NCBI RefSeq assembly: GCF_000150955.2
Contig: NC_011676.1
Span: forward strand, 888,419-952,418
Direction of reading: 5' to 3'
Length of the DNA stretch: 64,000 nucleotides
Origin: Phaeodactylum tricornutum CCAP 1055/1
Lineage: Eukaryota > Bacillariophyta > Bacillariophyceae > Surirellales > Neidiaceae
The position numbers and the translations under genes were made by a program. The notes beneath the pieces were generated by a model, which searched no databases, was not told the DNA's origin, and worked only from the letters and a program-made list of their open reading frames with translations. Position 1 is the stretch's first letter. The number at the start of each line of letters is the position of its first letter. Below, piece after piece: positions 1 through 8,918 of this stretch.

Positions 1-361
1 TGTTGCCCGACTCGACTTTGGGATCGCGTCGAGGTCCATCGTCCGGGACGTTGGTCCATCCGTAGGGACAATGCCGACATTGCGATCCGCAACAGACACC
101 CCGACGTAGATGGGCGAGTTCCGTAAAGACGGTAAAGCCTGTAAAGGGATCCACGTACGTGGTGGACCCAAGCTTGAGCGCCGTGGCGTGTAAATCTTCA
201 ATGTCCGTCACGGGCATGGATTTGTTGCGATCGGAGCCGGTGCGGGTAACGACAAGAACGTTCGGGGGCAACAGGGGACGTTGGGAGCGTATCGGAGCCA
301 ACGACAGTCGAGTGAAACGGACTGTGGGGATACGAAAAGACAATCGTCCTGCACTCCGCAT
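1..361 (-). CDS. Cys-rich DUF5522-type protein, N-terminal part (runs off left edge)
   Basis: This frame is open from an ATG at 361 to the left edge, about 120 residues, so only the N-terminus is present. The first 30 or so residues are rich in Arg, Ser and Thr with few acidic residues (MRSAGRLSFRIPTVRFTRLS), like a mitochondrial transit peptide. Around residues 75-105 comes YVDPFTGFTVFTELAHLRRG followed by VCCGSQCRHCPYGW, a four-Cys cluster I recognise from the small DUF5522 family. The family has no established role; the CCG-x2-CRHCPY pattern suggests metal binding. In some eukaryotes such a module precedes a larger enzyme domain, so the unseen part may carry the main activity. The family call is from memory of the motif; mitochondrial location is inference. 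Confidence 0.7.
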   Translation of the reverse strand, partial: MRSAGRLSFRIPTVRFTRLSLAPIRSQRPLLPPNVLVVTRTGSDRNKSMPVTDIEDLHATALKLGSTTYVDPFTGFTVFTELAHLRRGVCCGSQCRHCPYGWTNVPDDGPRRDPKVESGN

Positions 362-945
362 ACAAAACCCCACAACTACTAGCGAGTATGTATTAATGTA
401 AGAAACAATACGGTGGGCCACTTGACGTTCGAGTCCTTTTGTGGATATCTTCCCACTTTGGAACCAAAACAGTAAGATCTTTGGCGACTACCATGATGGA
501 TCGAGAGAGATGGCGTACTTCGAAAAGAAGGGGAAGGAATGAGGGTAGAAAAATAGTACAGAAGCAATTGGTGTGTTAACGGTTAGATACCGTGTTGAAG
601 AGTGCCTATGAAAGTAGTTCGGTAGTTGCAGAGAATTCCCTTCTTTGACATCCGTGTCTAGACCATAGGATTCCAGATTCTTTGCTTCACTGTCACATGT
701 CAGTCGATTCGAAAACGACCAAACGCCATTAGGAAGTACATCCGCCATATACTGTAGATAATATTTCACAGTCCAAACATCTCCGGCCCAACCAACCAAA
801 AAAACGAACCAAGTCCCCCCACACGTCTCGTCCAATATGACAAACAACCGAAAGCGTGTATATATATTCGGGTATCGGCCGCAGGGGCGAACATCACATC
901 ATCAGGCACTTCCCCATTCACACGACGTTCCCTGAATTCGTCAAT
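362..945. promoter_or_regulatory. Divergent intergenic region
   Basis: This lies between the leftward DUF5522-type gene and the rightward BCCIP gene. A TATA-like run (gtgtatatatatt) sits near 856-868, about 80 bases before the BCCIP start codon. No RNA gene, repeat or convincing ORF was seen in the rest. Confidence 0.4.
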
Positions 946-1914
946 ATGCCGGATGCCAAGAGGAACACTACAGCGTCTTCTTCGGAAGAAGAATCGTCTT
1001 CGGACGACGACAGTTTGGCATTGGAAGGGGTCGTTGCCCGGCATCCTGACGCCCCCTCCTCGTCGGACGATGACGACGAAGGAGAAGAAGAACCTTGTGA
1101 GCCCACGGCTGACGAAACGGCCAATCAAAAAGACTTTGGCACTGACAAACGCAAGGGAGCAACGACAAGGTCGTCCAAAGTTCCACCACCCAAGCGGAAA
1201 AAATCCAACGAATCCGAAACAATGCAAGTCGAATTTACCTTTCACGATATGGACGACAAGTTCTTTCACGGACTCAAATCCCTCCTCCACAACAGCTGCA
1301 CCACTTACCAACCACATTCGTCGGAGCTGGTAGACTTGATGATAAACAATATTGCCGTGGGGACCGTCCTGTCGACACAAGGCGATACGGAGAATAACGT
1401 CTACGGCTTTGCCTCTGTCCTCAACATTACCGAGCATCAGCAATCGCCCGCCATACAGCAGCTTCAACGATTTTGTCTCGACGGATGCCCGGCCGATCGG
1501 AGTGCAGAACTAGAGGTCGTCTTGTCGGGAAAAACCAAACGGCCCGCCGGCTTTGTCTTGCACGGTCGCATGCTCAATCTGCCTTTGGAAATTGTCGAAG
1601 TCTTGCAGCAGCAACTCGTCTTGGATATGGATTGGGCCGTCGAACACGCCGAGGGCGGTGTTGACGCGCGCAAAGCCCTCGACTTTGGAGTCTTTCTCCG
1701 ACTCGCTCCCTGTCAAAAGGACAACACGGGAGCACTGGTCTATCGCTTTTTTGACGACGAAGTGTTGGCGGGCCAAGCAGACTTTAGTTTCCTGGTGGAA
1801 GCTCCCGCCAGCTATTCCAAGGAAGACAAAAATTACGTATCCGTGATTGTTCTCACCAAAACAGGACACCGTGCCGCCATGAAAGATCTAGCCAAGCTCA
1901 TTCACGGAAGATGA
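946..1914 (+). CDS. BCCIP / BCP1 family protein
   Basis: Encodes 322 residues without an intron. Residues 1-90 are an acidic, Ser-rich, low-complexity tail (SSSEEESSSDDD), followed by a Lys/Arg stretch with PPKRKK that could be a nuclear signal. The conserved domain starts at VEFTFHDMDDKFFHGLKSLL and includes GTVLSTQGDTENNVYGFAS, GFVLHGRMLNLPLEI and a C-terminal YSKEDKNYVSVIVLTK block, matching human BCCIP and yeast Bcp1. Family members act in nuclear export and as chaperones of ribosomal protein uL14 in 60S maturation; the vertebrate protein also binds BRCA2 and p21. The start at MPDAK was chosen because the acidic tail begins there; the frame also opens upstream at 856. Length fits the family. 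Confidence 0.85.
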   Translation: MPDAKRNTTASSSEEESSSDDDSLALEGVVARHPDAPSSSDDDDEGEEEPCEPTADETANQKDFGTDKRKGATTRSSKVPPPKRKKSNESETMQVEFTFHDMDDKFFHGLKSLLHNSCTTYQPHSSELVDLMINNIAVGTVLSTQGDTENNVYGFASVLNITEHQQSPAIQQLQRFCLDGCPADRSAELEVVLSGKTKRPAGFVLHGRMLNLPLEIVEVLQQQLVLDMDWAVEHAEGGVDARKALDFGVFLRLAPCQKDNTGALVYRFFDDEVLAGQADFSFLVEAPASYSKEDKNYVSVIVLTKTGHRAAMKDLAKLIHGR

Positions 1915-2187
1915 AGGCATGATCATGCAACGTGTCTTGTTCATGAATGAGGGACACGCTCCCTTTATCGATAGCCAATACCCTACACCGACAAACCGTA
2001 AAACCAAGTTTTTTACAAAATTGTACCGCATACACGTTGTTTCTGTTTGGACAAAGTTCAGCTACGATTCAGAGTTTAACAATAAATTCGTACAATTCGC
2101 GGATTCCTCTCTACTGCCCATCAAACTAATTCCATATTGCAGCTTTCCAAGCAGGGGCTGGAAGTGAGACGCGGACGCGCCTACTCT
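1915..2187. other. Intergenic, 3' of BCCIP
   Basis: This is the spacer between the BCCIP stop codon and the protease gene fragment. It contains two 16-base blocks (2097-2112 and 2135-2150) that recur in the same order and similar spacing at 2804-2859, at the end of the neighbouring nuclease gene. Nothing else recognisable. Confidence 0.5.
2097..2150 (+). repeat. Left member of a direct repeat flanking the protease fragment
   Basis: The block tcgcggattcctctct, a 22-base spacer, then tattgcagctttccaa. The same two blocks, with one mismatch and a 24-base unrelated spacer, recur at 2804-2859. The second block encodes part of the last codons of the YqaJ-like nuclease, so this copy looks like a displaced piece of that gene's 3' end. 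Confidence 0.6.
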
Positions 2188-2749
2188 TTCCTGCCTTCGT
2201 GGCTGCTTGCGCCTACGGTCCTTCTTCAACGATCGACCCCAGCTTTTTCCAATTCCGTCACAAAAGACCCATCGCCCTTCGAACAGCGCTTAGATCAGAT
2301 TCGAATTAAGCACTTGAAGAACTCCCCGCAAGGTCGCCGATTGATTGCGGACTCCTGCGAAGATCTTTGCACCCAGTGTGTGGAGATAGACGTCTACTTT
2401 CATTTGAGCGCCATTCCTATTCCGACAGACGACGGCAGCGGTAGCGAACAGTTCATTTTCCCTCATCCCCTCGAGTCGGTTGCTCGCTTGGCGACGAGTG
2501 ATGAAATTCTGGCTATCGAAGGCTTTGCGTCGCTGCAAGATATCTACAGCGTGATCGACACGAACATGCAGGTGCTAAACGAACGATTTGCGGTGTCTCC
2601 GTTCGTATTTACTCGGAGAAACACAGACCCTGCCAGCGCCAGCGTTTCCGCCAATCCAGACATGGTGGACTTTGCACTGGAAACCTTGTTTGACGAGAAT
2701 GGCGTGGCTGCGGAACTGCATACCGGGGACGCTACCGTGCTGAATGTGT
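2188..2749 (+). pseudogene. Fragment of pappalysin-like metalloprotease gene (exon 1 part)
   Basis: This stretch matches 5317-5882 of the intact protease gene downstream at roughly 95 percent or better by eye, and starts and stops abruptly within the coding region. It keeps an open frame: FLPSWLLAP, then SCEDLCTQCVEIDVYFHLS, then NPDMVDFALETLFDENG. It lacks the native start codon and everything after residue 190, including the zinc-binding site, so it cannot make the enzyme. It is closer to the 5308 gene than to the 31121 gene (it has TQCVEID and DGSGSEQ, as the former does), so it is a local copy of the former. An ORF reads through from 2137 to 2931 with unrelated ends; I see no sign it is a gene. 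Confidence 0.8.
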
Positions 2750-2803
2750 ATGCCATCAGATTCTACATTGAAACTTGCAGCTTCGACAAAAGATGCTTGC
2801 AAA

Positions 2804-2859
2804 TCGCAGATTCCTCTCTGACGTCTCTATCGAGAAAAAGCTGTATTGCAGCTTTCCAA
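2804..2859 (+). repeat. Right member of the direct repeat flanking the protease fragment
   Basis: The block tcgcagattcctctct, 24 bases, then tattgcagctttccaa, matching 2097-2150. It overlaps the stop codon and final codons of the leftward nuclease gene. Confidence 0.6.
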
Positions 2860-4647
2860 CCACGGGCACTCCTTATGCAGAATTGTCCACGCTTCCAATA
2901 CTGTGGCCGCATCCTCACCCGCCGTGGATAAAGAGACAGCTACCAGCAGGCGGTATCGTTTGTCATCGCTCGCACGAATCGCATAAACGGCTTCCACAAA
3001 GCTCCGCAGGCGAGGTAACACGGTGTCTCTCCATTGAGTTTGATGTTGCATCACTGCATCGTTCAACGAAACGCGATATGTCGTGAGAGTCGGTTTCAAA
3101 TCCACCATCGGTTTTGTCGTGGGAAGTGTAGCTGCAGACTTTCCCTGGTTCTGAGTTGATGCTACCCACGCATCAAGAGTTGTATTGTTCTCTACAAAAG
3201 TGCATGAGCCTTTCCCGCTTGCGCTTGGGTCTTGCCGCAACACCTGGACGTGATCCGCTTCCGATACCTCGTACATGAGACAGTAGGCAATTGTTTGGAT
3301 CTGCTCGTACAGAGGTGGGACAATGTGGACTTTGCGCATACGGTGCTTGCACTCTACAATTACAGTGCGTAACGCCAAGTCGGCCCCAAATTCGGTGGAA
3401 AAAGTACATGGAGTGTCCGGGGAGAACAGCTCTTCGCGAAGTCCATCCACGCTCCCGACGATTGAAAAAAACGGCAAAAGGTTACGGTGATTGTTTGGAG
3501 AAATAGCACTGGGCGACCTCGTTGTACACGTGCCTTTCAAGCTTGCGTGATGCTGTACGGTATCGTCGCCTTCTCCAAAGGAAGTATTGGAGACAACGTC
3601 TTGGAATTCAACCGGTCCATCACCGGTTAACGATTTTGCTCGCTTCAAAGCCACTTCTTGTAAATCGGATTCTGCTAGCGTAGGAGAAGACCATTGAGAC
3701 GATGCTGGTCGCATAGGGAGGACGGTCGGTAGACCTGGTTTCGTCTCTAGTTGCGGCACAATGTCTTCGCGTCTTGCAAACGGCCAGTTTCGAATTTCTG
3801 CATTGCGCTCCCGAACTTCCCATCCGCACTGTTTTTCGTACAAGTTCAGCGCGTCGTCTTCTTGATGTGTGCCGTATCCCGTATCGACAGCTGACCGGGT
3901 GCCCTCTTGCAGTGTTTTCAGTTGTTCCTTGTTGAGCTTGCCAGACTTGACCGCTTCGTATAATACCCTTTGTTTCAATTTGGCCGCTAATTCCACCGAT
4001 TCGACCTTTTTACTCCCGTCCTTTACCTGCAGTATTGATTGTAACGCCTTTTGGGTACTCACCCCCGACTGTTGCGCCAAATCACGAAGCACCTGTTCTT
4101 CGGTTGTCAACTGTAAACCAAGCAACAGAGCATCCTTACGTAGCAGTGCCTGTCCTAGTCTACCCTGATACACCAAGTTCATGGCAAGTTCGGGTAGATT
4201 CTTCCATGGATGAAAGCCCGTCATGGCTGCAACGTTGGATGCCGAAACACGAAGCGAATGTGATTGATGTTGAAACGCACGAGTAAGTTCGTCGTCATCG
4301 AGTGTTGCCGTGTCGTATTCATCGTTGAGCCGCGATCGTGATTTGCTCGCGTTTCGATATCTTCGCTTGAATGACGACTGTTGCTTTACCCCAAGCACTT
4401 CTACATCATGGGTGCTTTCTACGTTATCCTTGTCCAAAGACATGGTGTTGCGAATGCCAATCTTCCGTACTTCCCCGTTCGTCCCATGGTCGAGCGATTG
4501 CCGATTGGACGGACTTTCTCGTACCGAAACCTTGGTTAGGGTTCCCCCACCTACATACCCGGATATACAAATCGACTTTCCAACAACGATCATGACCAGC
4601 AAGCAAACATGCTTTGTTGACAGTGACATCCCGCTGAATTTGACCAT
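2827..4647 (-). CDS. YqaJ-like PD-(D/E)XK nuclease
   Basis: Encodes 606 residues in one exon. A hydrophobic segment at residues 12-28 (VCLLVMIVVGKSICISG) may be a signal anchor or part of an organelle presequence. About 100 low-complexity residues follow. The nuclease core begins at residue 135 with SASNVAAMTGFHPW, the entry motif of YqaJ-type exonucleases, and continues with GSVDGL near 402 (acidic metal ligand) and VIVECKHRM near 432 (the E-x-K catalytic pair), then a helix with YEQIQTIAYCLMYEV. The family is best known from phage recombination exonucleases and occurs scattered in eukaryotes, including algae. About 230 residues lie between the entry motif and the catalytic centre, much longer than in phage enzymes. 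The natural substrate is unknown. The extreme 3' end borders the displaced repeat and protease fragment. Confidence 0.7.
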   Translation of the reverse strand: MVKFSGMSLSTKHVCLLVMIVVGKSICISGYVGGGTLTKVSVRESPSNRQSLDHGTNGEVRKIGIRNTMSLDKDNVESTHDVEVLGVKQQSSFKRRYRNASKSRSRLNDEYDTATLDDDELTRAFQHQSHSLRVSASNVAAMTGFHPWKNLPELAMNLVYQGRLGQALLRKDALLLGLQLTTEEQVLRDLAQQSGVSTQKALQSILQVKDGSKKVESVELAAKLKQRVLYEAVKSGKLNKEQLKTLQEGTRSAVDTGYGTHQEDDALNLYEKQCGWEVRERNAEIRNWPFARREDIVPQLETKPGLPTVLPMRPASSQWSSPTLAESDLQEVALKRAKSLTGDGPVEFQDVVSNTSFGEGDDTVQHHASLKGTCTTRSPSAISPNNHRNLLPFFSIVGSVDGLREELFSPDTPCTFSTEFGADLALRTVIVECKHRMRKVHIVPPLYEQIQTIAYCLMYEVSEADHVQVLRQDPSASGKGSCTFVENNTTLDAWVASTQNQGKSAATLPTTKPMVDLKPTLTTYRVSLNDAVMQHQTQWRDTVLPRLRSFVEAVYAIRASDDKRYRLLVAVSLSTAGEDAATVLEAWTILHKECPWLESCNTAFSR

Positions 4648-5307
4648 GAGTTCCGAAAAGAACCCATAACTTTGTCAATGATAGCTTACCCTACCGGGAC
4701 TGAAGTGTGTCTCCGTATGACACAAACAGCATAACATATTTTTCCTTGCTCTAACAAAATTTAGACTTAGCAAGAAAGGCAGAAATTTAAGATCCAGTTC
4801 ACATACAAGCGAGTTCTTGTCTTGGCGTTACCCGATCCCGGAACAGATATGAATGTTTGACTTTTTTCCAAACATTCATTGGCATGTTTGAATCTCATTT
4901 CGTAATGCTCATCCAGAGCCATAGGTTGTTGTTTTCATAATTCCTATTCGAAATTCATTGGCGCTTGACGCCTTCGAAATATTGCGGTTAATTATAAAGA
5001 TGAGAACGCAAAAATGCAGCACCATGGGTTTGGGCTTTTTTACTTATCTGCCCTCCACCAATAGAACTGACTAGCCAACATGTCTAGGAATTCAAATCAA
5101 CATGTGTTGACGCATTACAAAGTTATGTGTGTATTGCTTGGAATCAACTGTGTCTGCTCATGAATCAATACTTTTTCGTTGGATGCTTCCGATACTTTAC
5201 TGAGTCCTACACAGTATTCGTTGACCATATCCATTTTCATCGGAGTTCTTCGCTGACTGCATCCAACTTTGTCTTTATAAAAAAACGCGTCTCGCATCAA
5301 ATTGAGC
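4648..5307. promoter_or_regulatory. Divergent intergenic region, upstream of protease
   Basis: AT-rich spacer between the nuclease and protease starts. From 5150 onward it is recognisably similar to 30961-31120, the region upstream of the second protease gene, but with many substitutions. Both copies have a TATA-like tttataaaaa or cttcataaaaa about 30 bases before the ATG. No other feature seen. Confidence 0.4.
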
Positions 5308-7083
5308 ATGACTCCAATCTACTTCCTGCCTTCGTGGCTGCTTGCGGCTACGCTCCTTCTTCAACGATTGACCCCAACTTTTTCCAATTGCGGCACAAAA
5401 GACCCATCGCCCTTCGAACAGCGCTTAGATCAGATTCGAATTAAGCACTTGAAGAACTCCCCGCAAGGTCGCCGATTGATTGCGGACTCCTGCGAAGATC
5501 TTTGCACCCAGTGTGTGGAGATAGACGTCTACTTTCATTTGAGCGCCATTCCTATTCCGACAGACGACGGCAGCGGTAGCGAACAGTTCATTTTCCCTCA
5601 TCCTCTCGAGTCGGTTGCTCGCTTGGCGGCAAGTGATGCGACACTGGCTATCGAAGACTTTGCGTCGCTGCAAGATATCTACAGCCTGATCGACACGAAC
5701 ATGCAGGTACTCAATGAGCGGTATGCGGAGTCCCCGTTTATATTTACTTGGAAAAACGCAGATCCTGCCAGTGCCAGCGTTTCCGCCAATCCAGACATGG
5801 TGGACTTTGCACTGGAAACCTTGTTTGACGAGAATGGCGTGGCTGCGGAACTGCATACCGGGGACGCTAGCGTGCTGAATGTCTACCTGACGTATTCGCA
5901 ATGCCTATTGACTGAGGAAACCGACCCAGACACAGGCGAAGCGGCTTCCGACTGTAGCATCGTTGGCGTGGCCGTCTTTCCGAGCTATCAGCAAGCCAAT
6001 CGTCGAGCCGATGGTGTCTATGTCAACTACAGCACTCTGTCTGGGGGAGGGTACGTACACAGAAATGGCTGCAGACTTTCTGTGTTAGGCAAATGGTAGC
6101 ACGCAACGAACGGTCACTTACGCAATATGTCTTCCTTCCTTTCCAGCCTTCCGAGCAACGATGTTGGGTTGACTTTGGTTCATGAAGTAGGCCACTGGCT
6201 GGGACTGTACCATACCTTCCAGAACACTGGTGAAGATGAGGGTGTAGATCCATGCTCACCAGAGAACGGGAACGACTACGTTGCCGATACACCCATCCAG
6301 TCCGCCTCGTCCCAGGAGCTGTACGAATGCTCGTTAAGTTTTTACGAGGGCGAAGAGCTCCCAGACTCATGTCCCGACTTGGCTGGAAGCGACCCTGTGT
6401 TCAACTACATGAACTATGTCTCGGACGAAAAATGCTGGCCTCCCGGCGTAGGTGAATTTACGTGTGGACAGTATGAGCGAATGTACATGCAATGGCTTCT
6501 GTACCGCCGGTCGAACGAACCCTGCCAAGACAATGAAATTGATATTGAAATTTCGATGGAGATCAGCGAACTCTTTACTGAAGAAAACGCATTTTACCTT
6601 ACATATGTCGACACCGGTGAAGTGGTGCTTAATTCGACACGTGATTTTGAAGCCCTTGGGCCTCCTTATCAAACTGAAGTGAAATCTGACTTTTGTGCTC
6701 CCGTTGGACAATACTCGTTGGTACTCGTGGACAATGCTCTAAACGGATTCCTGGATGGTGGGTTTGTCGAAGTGACTGTCAATGGCGACCTGGTAGAACG
6801 TGTTTCCGGAAACTTTGGAGAAATGGTCACTATTAACTTTGGAAATACAGCCGGGGATCCAGGCACAGTCCCGAGTAACAGCACTCCCAGCCCGGCGATA
6901 GAAAATGGTCCAACGCAAAGTCCTGTGATGAACAACCCGCCAACACTGAGCCCAGAGAATGGAACTGTTCCTGAAGGTGGTACTTCCCAGGTCAGCGATG
7001 CATCGTCCCATGGTTGGTCCCACACAACCATCAGCTTCGTTATTGGTTGGGCGATATTGTGTGTTGGAATTGTCCATATGTGA
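5308..7083 (+). CDS. Pappalysin-like (M43) zinc metalloprotease, copy A
   Basis: Two exons, 5308-6050 and 6147-7083, joined by a 96-base GT-AG intron (gtacgt / ttccag). The splice completes GLPSNDVGLT and gives 559 residues. Residues 2-25 (TPIYFLPSWLLAATLLLQ) form a signal peptide. The catalytic site HEVGHWLGLYH at 260-270 is the full HEXXHXXGXXH zinc motif, and NYMNYVSD later is the likely Met-turn region, so the enzyme looks active. Cysteine spacing fits extracellular M43B peptidases. The C-terminus has a Pro/Thr/Ser-rich stalk (GPTQSPVMNNPPTLSP) and a final hydrophobic segment (TISFVIGWAILCVGIV), suggesting membrane or GPI anchoring at the cell surface. The target protein is unknown. The upstream fragment at 2188-2749 derives from this gene. 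The ATG at 5308 aligns with the start of copy B. Confidence 0.88.
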
Positions 7084-7416
7084 GAAGATTGATTTCTCAT
7101 ATGTGTTTGTTGAGTGTGAGACTGTCTGTACGCAATTGCTGAGGGTTGGGTGGAGAGTCAATGGACATGGCCTTGAAACCGGAAGAAAAGGCGCGTGTGA
7201 CGGAAAAACATATTCGCTTAAAAGTAAATCAATTAGGATTGAAGTGCTGGCCTCTTAGGCGTTCGTATTGGCATATTTTGTATTGCTCCTTCTACAATGG
7301 TGTTCCAAAACCTCAAACCGTATCCTCCGACGGGACGGCATACACACCGTTCAAACAAAATACAGTAGTATGCTATATTCGAGCTTTTGCACGCTCTTCC
7401 CTTTGAAGAGAATATC
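7084..7416. other. Convergent 3' intergenic region
   Basis: Spacer between the stop codons of the protease and the DUF2256 gene. An imperfect inverted repeat, catatgtgagaagattgatttctcatatg, sits right at the protease stop codon (about 7075-7102) and could form a hairpin in the 3' UTR. It is repeated at 32884-32911 in unit 2. Confidence 0.45.
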
Positions 7417-8037
7417 TCACTTTCGGGCCCGATTCTTCCATAATCCACCGTAGCGGTAGTGTGGATGATCCGCGTCTCCGTCGACAACCCCTCCACTCAC
7501 ACTTTTCCAGCAGCGTCCGCAGACCATTTCCCAGTCCCCCGAAGCGTCCACGACGCATCGAATGAGTAGATCCACACTCTGGTGGCACTGTGTGCATTCT
7601 TTTCGTCCGTAGGAAGGGTCGGCTCGCCCTTGACGTTGGCCACGGCGTTCAGCCTTGGCTTTCTTCTTGGCAGCCTTTCGTGCCGCCTTGGCGAGGTCTT
7701 TGGCAGTGTCCGATTCATCCCGATCGTCGCGGCGTGAGTCCTCGATCCGATCCGTTTCATTGTACAACTCCATCAAGAGGGCATCCGTATCGTTGGATTG
7801 GTGAGGTTCGGGTACGGACATGTTTGAAATATCGCTGTCCGGGTGCGATTCTGCCGTGTCGTTGGATCGGTTTCGCTTGGCCTGCTGGGCTAGCGTCCGT
7901 CGCTTGGCGTTGCAGGATTTGGAGCAGGTGGTGACTTCGTCCCATACTTTCTCCCATTTCTTGCGCCAGGTAAAGGGTCGATGACAGACAACGCACGTTT
8001 TGGTAGGCAAATGTTCCTTCTTGACACCGCGCGGCAT
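7417..8037 (-). CDS. DUF2256 zinc-ribbon protein, copy A
   Basis: Encodes 206 residues from the MPRGVKK start. Residues 9-45 (LPTKTCVVCHRPFTWRKKWE, then VTTCSKSCNAKRR) match the DUF2256 signature of small bacterial zinc-binding proteins, with Cys pairs CVVC and CSKSC. A charged middle with AKAARKAAKKKAKAERR follows, then a second Cys cluster (ECTQCHQSVDLLIRC and MVCGRCWKS) near the C-terminus ending HPHYRYGGLWKNRA. The biochemical role of DUF2256 is not established. The frame stays open 163 codons upstream, with a Ser/Thr/Arg-rich stretch just before MPRG that would suit an organelle presequence. The only other in-frame ATG is far upstream at 8526, so an upstream exon is possible but not shown. 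Confidence 0.7.
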   Translation of the reverse strand: MPRGVKKEHLPTKTCVVCHRPFTWRKKWEKVWDEVTTCSKSCNAKRRTLAQQAKRNRSNDTAESHPDSDISNMSVPEPHQSNDTDALLMELYNETDRIEDSRRDDRDESDTAKDLAKAARKAAKKKAKAERRGQRQGRADPSYGRKECTQCHQSVDLLIRCVVDASGDWEMVCGRCWKSVSGGVVDGDADHPHYRYGGLWKNRARK

Positions 8038-8918
8038 GGCATTCGACCGACTCGTACGAAAGAGTCTCGTGGTTGTCCGTGAGGCCGTGGTGATGGAGCT
8101 TTTTGTGGGAACGAATCGAGCGTGGCGTGCGGCCAATGCGGGGGGCCGAACAAAGGCAGCCAAGGCCTTGTCTGCTACCAGCCAACCAAGAGTGAACGCC
8201 GTCGCCCGAATGGTAAAACATGTATCCGGTAGGAAAATTGAATTGCAGCTTTTTCCTTGCGACCCACAACAAACTCGCCAAACAACAAATTCGTCACAGA
8301 CGGCAATGCTCACTGTAAGCTTACCCACTGGATGTCCCGTGCTTGTCCGTTTCGGCAACGTCAAGTGCTTGACGTTTTCCCCTTTTTCTATGTCACTGTC
8401 ATGGCCACTGTTCCAATTTGGAGTGCGATGGATCCCGTCGAGAGGAGTGTAGACAGTGAGTGATGAGTCACAATGCTTGTCGGAACGAATCCGACACACT
8501 TTTTCTGCGTGTTCCATCACAATCAAGAATGTTACCCTACCCCCAAGACAATGTGTGCGAGGGAGTGGATCGATTTACACTCTCCATCGTTTTTATTTTG
8601 ATTCATGGAGTAAAAATCATGGCCAATTCCAATATAGGAAAGCTGAGTATATCTGAATGTGGGAAACGTCGTCGTGAACCAACATTTCCGACGCGACACA
8701 ATCCGTGATGGGTACCAGCTAGTAGTACAGCTCTACGAGATAGCCACTAGATACAAGTTAGCTAGCTAACTACTACGTGTATAAACAGACGAATCGGTAC
8801 ATATCAAAGGAAATCCGACCAGGGAACGATCGAACACGGGTTGGTGGCTCGGCTTTCTGTTGGCCACCATTTTTTGTGATAGATATTCGAAGACGATTCT
8901 CGTGCCGAGAATATCGAA
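8038..8918. other. Upstream region of DUF2256 gene
   Basis: Paired with 33846-34728 in unit 2; the copies differ by several small insertions and deletions, for example near 8205 and 8730, more than in most of the unit. One six-base difference leaves the upstream open frame intact. TATA-like and palindromic AT-rich stretches occur around 8750-8790 (gctagctaac). No convincing gene was found. Confidence 0.4.

Noticed and set aside
2137-2931. The 264-codon frame at the protease fragment as a functional gene
   Set aside because: It lacks the signal peptide start and the zinc site and runs into sequence antisense to the nuclease gene at its 3' end.
7417-8526. Extension of the DUF2256 gene to the ATG at 8526
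   Set aside because: The extra 163 codons have no conserved features, and the unit 2 copy does not keep an ATG-started frame over the same stretch, so the MPRG start is preferred.
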